Positions 14,263 through 15,015 of a DNA stretch of 15,015 nt are shown here, piece after piece (position 1 is the stretch's first letter; each line of letters opens with the position of its first letter). This stretch comes from CAJQQY01 sp964352225 (GTDB lineage Bacteria; Bacteroidota; Bacteroidia; Chitinophagales; Saprospiraceae), in the NCBI GenBank assembly GCA_964352225.1, contig CAYGRM010000145.1, positions 1 to 15,015 on the forward strand, in the 5' to 3' direction. Both the position numbers and the translations under genes were made by a program. The notes under the pieces were generated by a model. The model did not search any database. It worked only from the letters and a program-made list of their open reading frames with translations, and was not told the origin of the DNA.

Positions 14263-14976
14263 ATGGGTCAAAAGACAAATCCAATAGGTAATCGTTTAGG
14301 AATCATCAAAGGATGGGAGTCAAGCTGGTACGGTGGAAAAAACTTTGGTGAAAAAGTAGTAGAAGATGAAAAAATCAGAAACTACCTGAACGCACGTATC
14401 AGAAAAGGCGGAATCGCTAAAATCGTTATCGAGCGATCTCTTAAACGAATTAGTGTTACAATTCATACATCTCGTCCAGGTATCGTAATCGGAAAAGGTG
14501 GTCAAGAAGTTGATCGAGTGAGAGAAGAGTTGAAAAAACTAACTGGTAAAGATGTTCAAATCAACATTATCGAAATTCGTCGTCCAGAAACTAATGCTGC
14601 TGTTGTTGCTGAAAGTATTGCTAAGCAATTAGAAGCTCGGATTAACTATCGAAGAGCATCTAAAATGTCTATCCAAGCAGCAATGCGGGCAGGAGCTCAA
14701 GGTATTAAAATTAGAGTATCTGGTAGATTGAATGGAGCAGAGATGGCTCGTTCTGAAGAGTTTAAACAAGGAAGAACTCCTTTACATACTTTCAGAGCAG
14801 ATATTGATTATTCTCTAAAAGAAGCTTTGACTGTATATGGAAAGATTGGAGTAAAAGTGTGGATTTGTAATGGTGAGATCCTTGGGAAACCAGACTTATC
14901 TCCAAATGCAGGTGCAACTAATGAAAAAGGTGGAGGCCGAGGAGGAGATAAAAGAAGAGGTGGCGGACGAATATGA
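14263..14976 (+). CDS. rpsC: 30S ribosomal protein S3
   Basis: S3 lies at the mRNA entry channel of the 30S subunit and contributes to mRNA unwinding. The 237-residue protein starts MGQKTNPIGNRLGIIKGWES and has the type II KH signature GIVIGKGGQEV (about 73-83). The C-terminal domain contains MRAGAQGIKIRVSGRLNGAEMARSE and ends in a Gly/Arg-rich tail (GGGRGGDKRRGGGRI), an rRNA-binding extension. It is complete; the stop is at 14974-14976. The remaining 39 nt of the window are purine-rich and contain no start I can defend. rplP would be expected next. Confidence 0.99.
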   Translation: MGQKTNPIGNRLGIIKGWESSWYGGKNFGEKVVEDEKIRNYLNARIRKGGIAKIVIERSLKRISVTIHTSRPGIVIGKGGQEVDRVREELKKLTGKDVQINIIEIRRPETNAAVVAESIAKQLEARINYRRASKMSIQAAMRAGAQGIKIRVSGRLNGAEMARSEEFKQGRTPLHTFRADIDYSLKEALTVYGKIGVKVWICNGEILGKPDLSPNAGATNEKGGGRGGDKRRGGGRI

Positions 14977-15015
14977 AGATAAAGAAGACGAGGTAGAAGA
15001 CGTGATAGAAGAAGT

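Noticed and set aside
14938..15015. Open acidic reading frame overlapping the rpsC end and running off the window (…EYEDKEDEVEDVIEE)
   Set aside because: Purine-rich DNA gives Glu/Lys/Arg in most frames; the rpsC frame ends normally, with a typical Gly/Arg tail, so a frameshift need not be invoked.
1..15015. CRISPR, mobile element, prophage or defence island
   Set aside because: There is no spaced repeat array, transposase, integrase or terminal inverted repeat, and the gene content is housekeeping plus signalling.

Overview
This AT-rich window reads as a piece of a Bacteroidota chromosome. Three things point there. The promoter ahead of rpsL has the phylum's TTTG-N19-TAnnTTTG form. Start codons sit in A/T-rich leaders with no clear Shine-Dalgarno sequence. 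The ribosomal genes run rpsL-rpsG-fusA-rpsJ-rplC with no tuf between fusA and rpsJ. The first protein resembles, from memory only, a helical-repeat family seen mainly in Saprospiria, so a member of that class is my best guess.

Layout. Positions 1-1650 hold a large uncharacterised helical protein on the plus strand. A 41-codon lysine-rich small ORF and a bidirectional terminator follow (1775-1964). Positions 1983-4534, minus strand, hold a signalling pair: a single-domain response regulator and, downstream, a hybrid protein (REC-PAS-HisKA-HATPase-REC) whose kinase core looks degenerate. Positions 4923-5900, plus strand, encode a polyprenyl diphosphate synthase. A 463-nt gap then contains a strong minus-strand terminator that may end a small RNA or a long 3' UTR. 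Positions 6364-6810, minus strand, encode a GNAT acetyltransferase of the spermidine/thialysine type.

From 6942 to the right edge lies the str/S10 ribosomal cluster, all on the plus strand: rpsL, rpsG, fusA, rpsJ, rplC, rplD, rplW, rplB, rpsS, rplV and rpsC. The gene order is conventional. Spacers are 47-168 nt, and most hold a distinct inverted repeat. The most elaborate is the 168-nt rpsJ-rplC spacer. It can fold into a closed multi-helix element in which one strand has two mutually exclusive partners, which makes it a good candidate for a ribosomal-protein leader or autoregulatory site.

Most of the window is ordinary housekeeping DNA. The points most worth following are the hybrid kinase lacking its phosphoacceptor histidine and several ATP-site residues, and the structured rpsJ-rplC spacer. 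I see no CRISPR array, insertion sequence, prophage, tRNA, rRNA or clear defence system.
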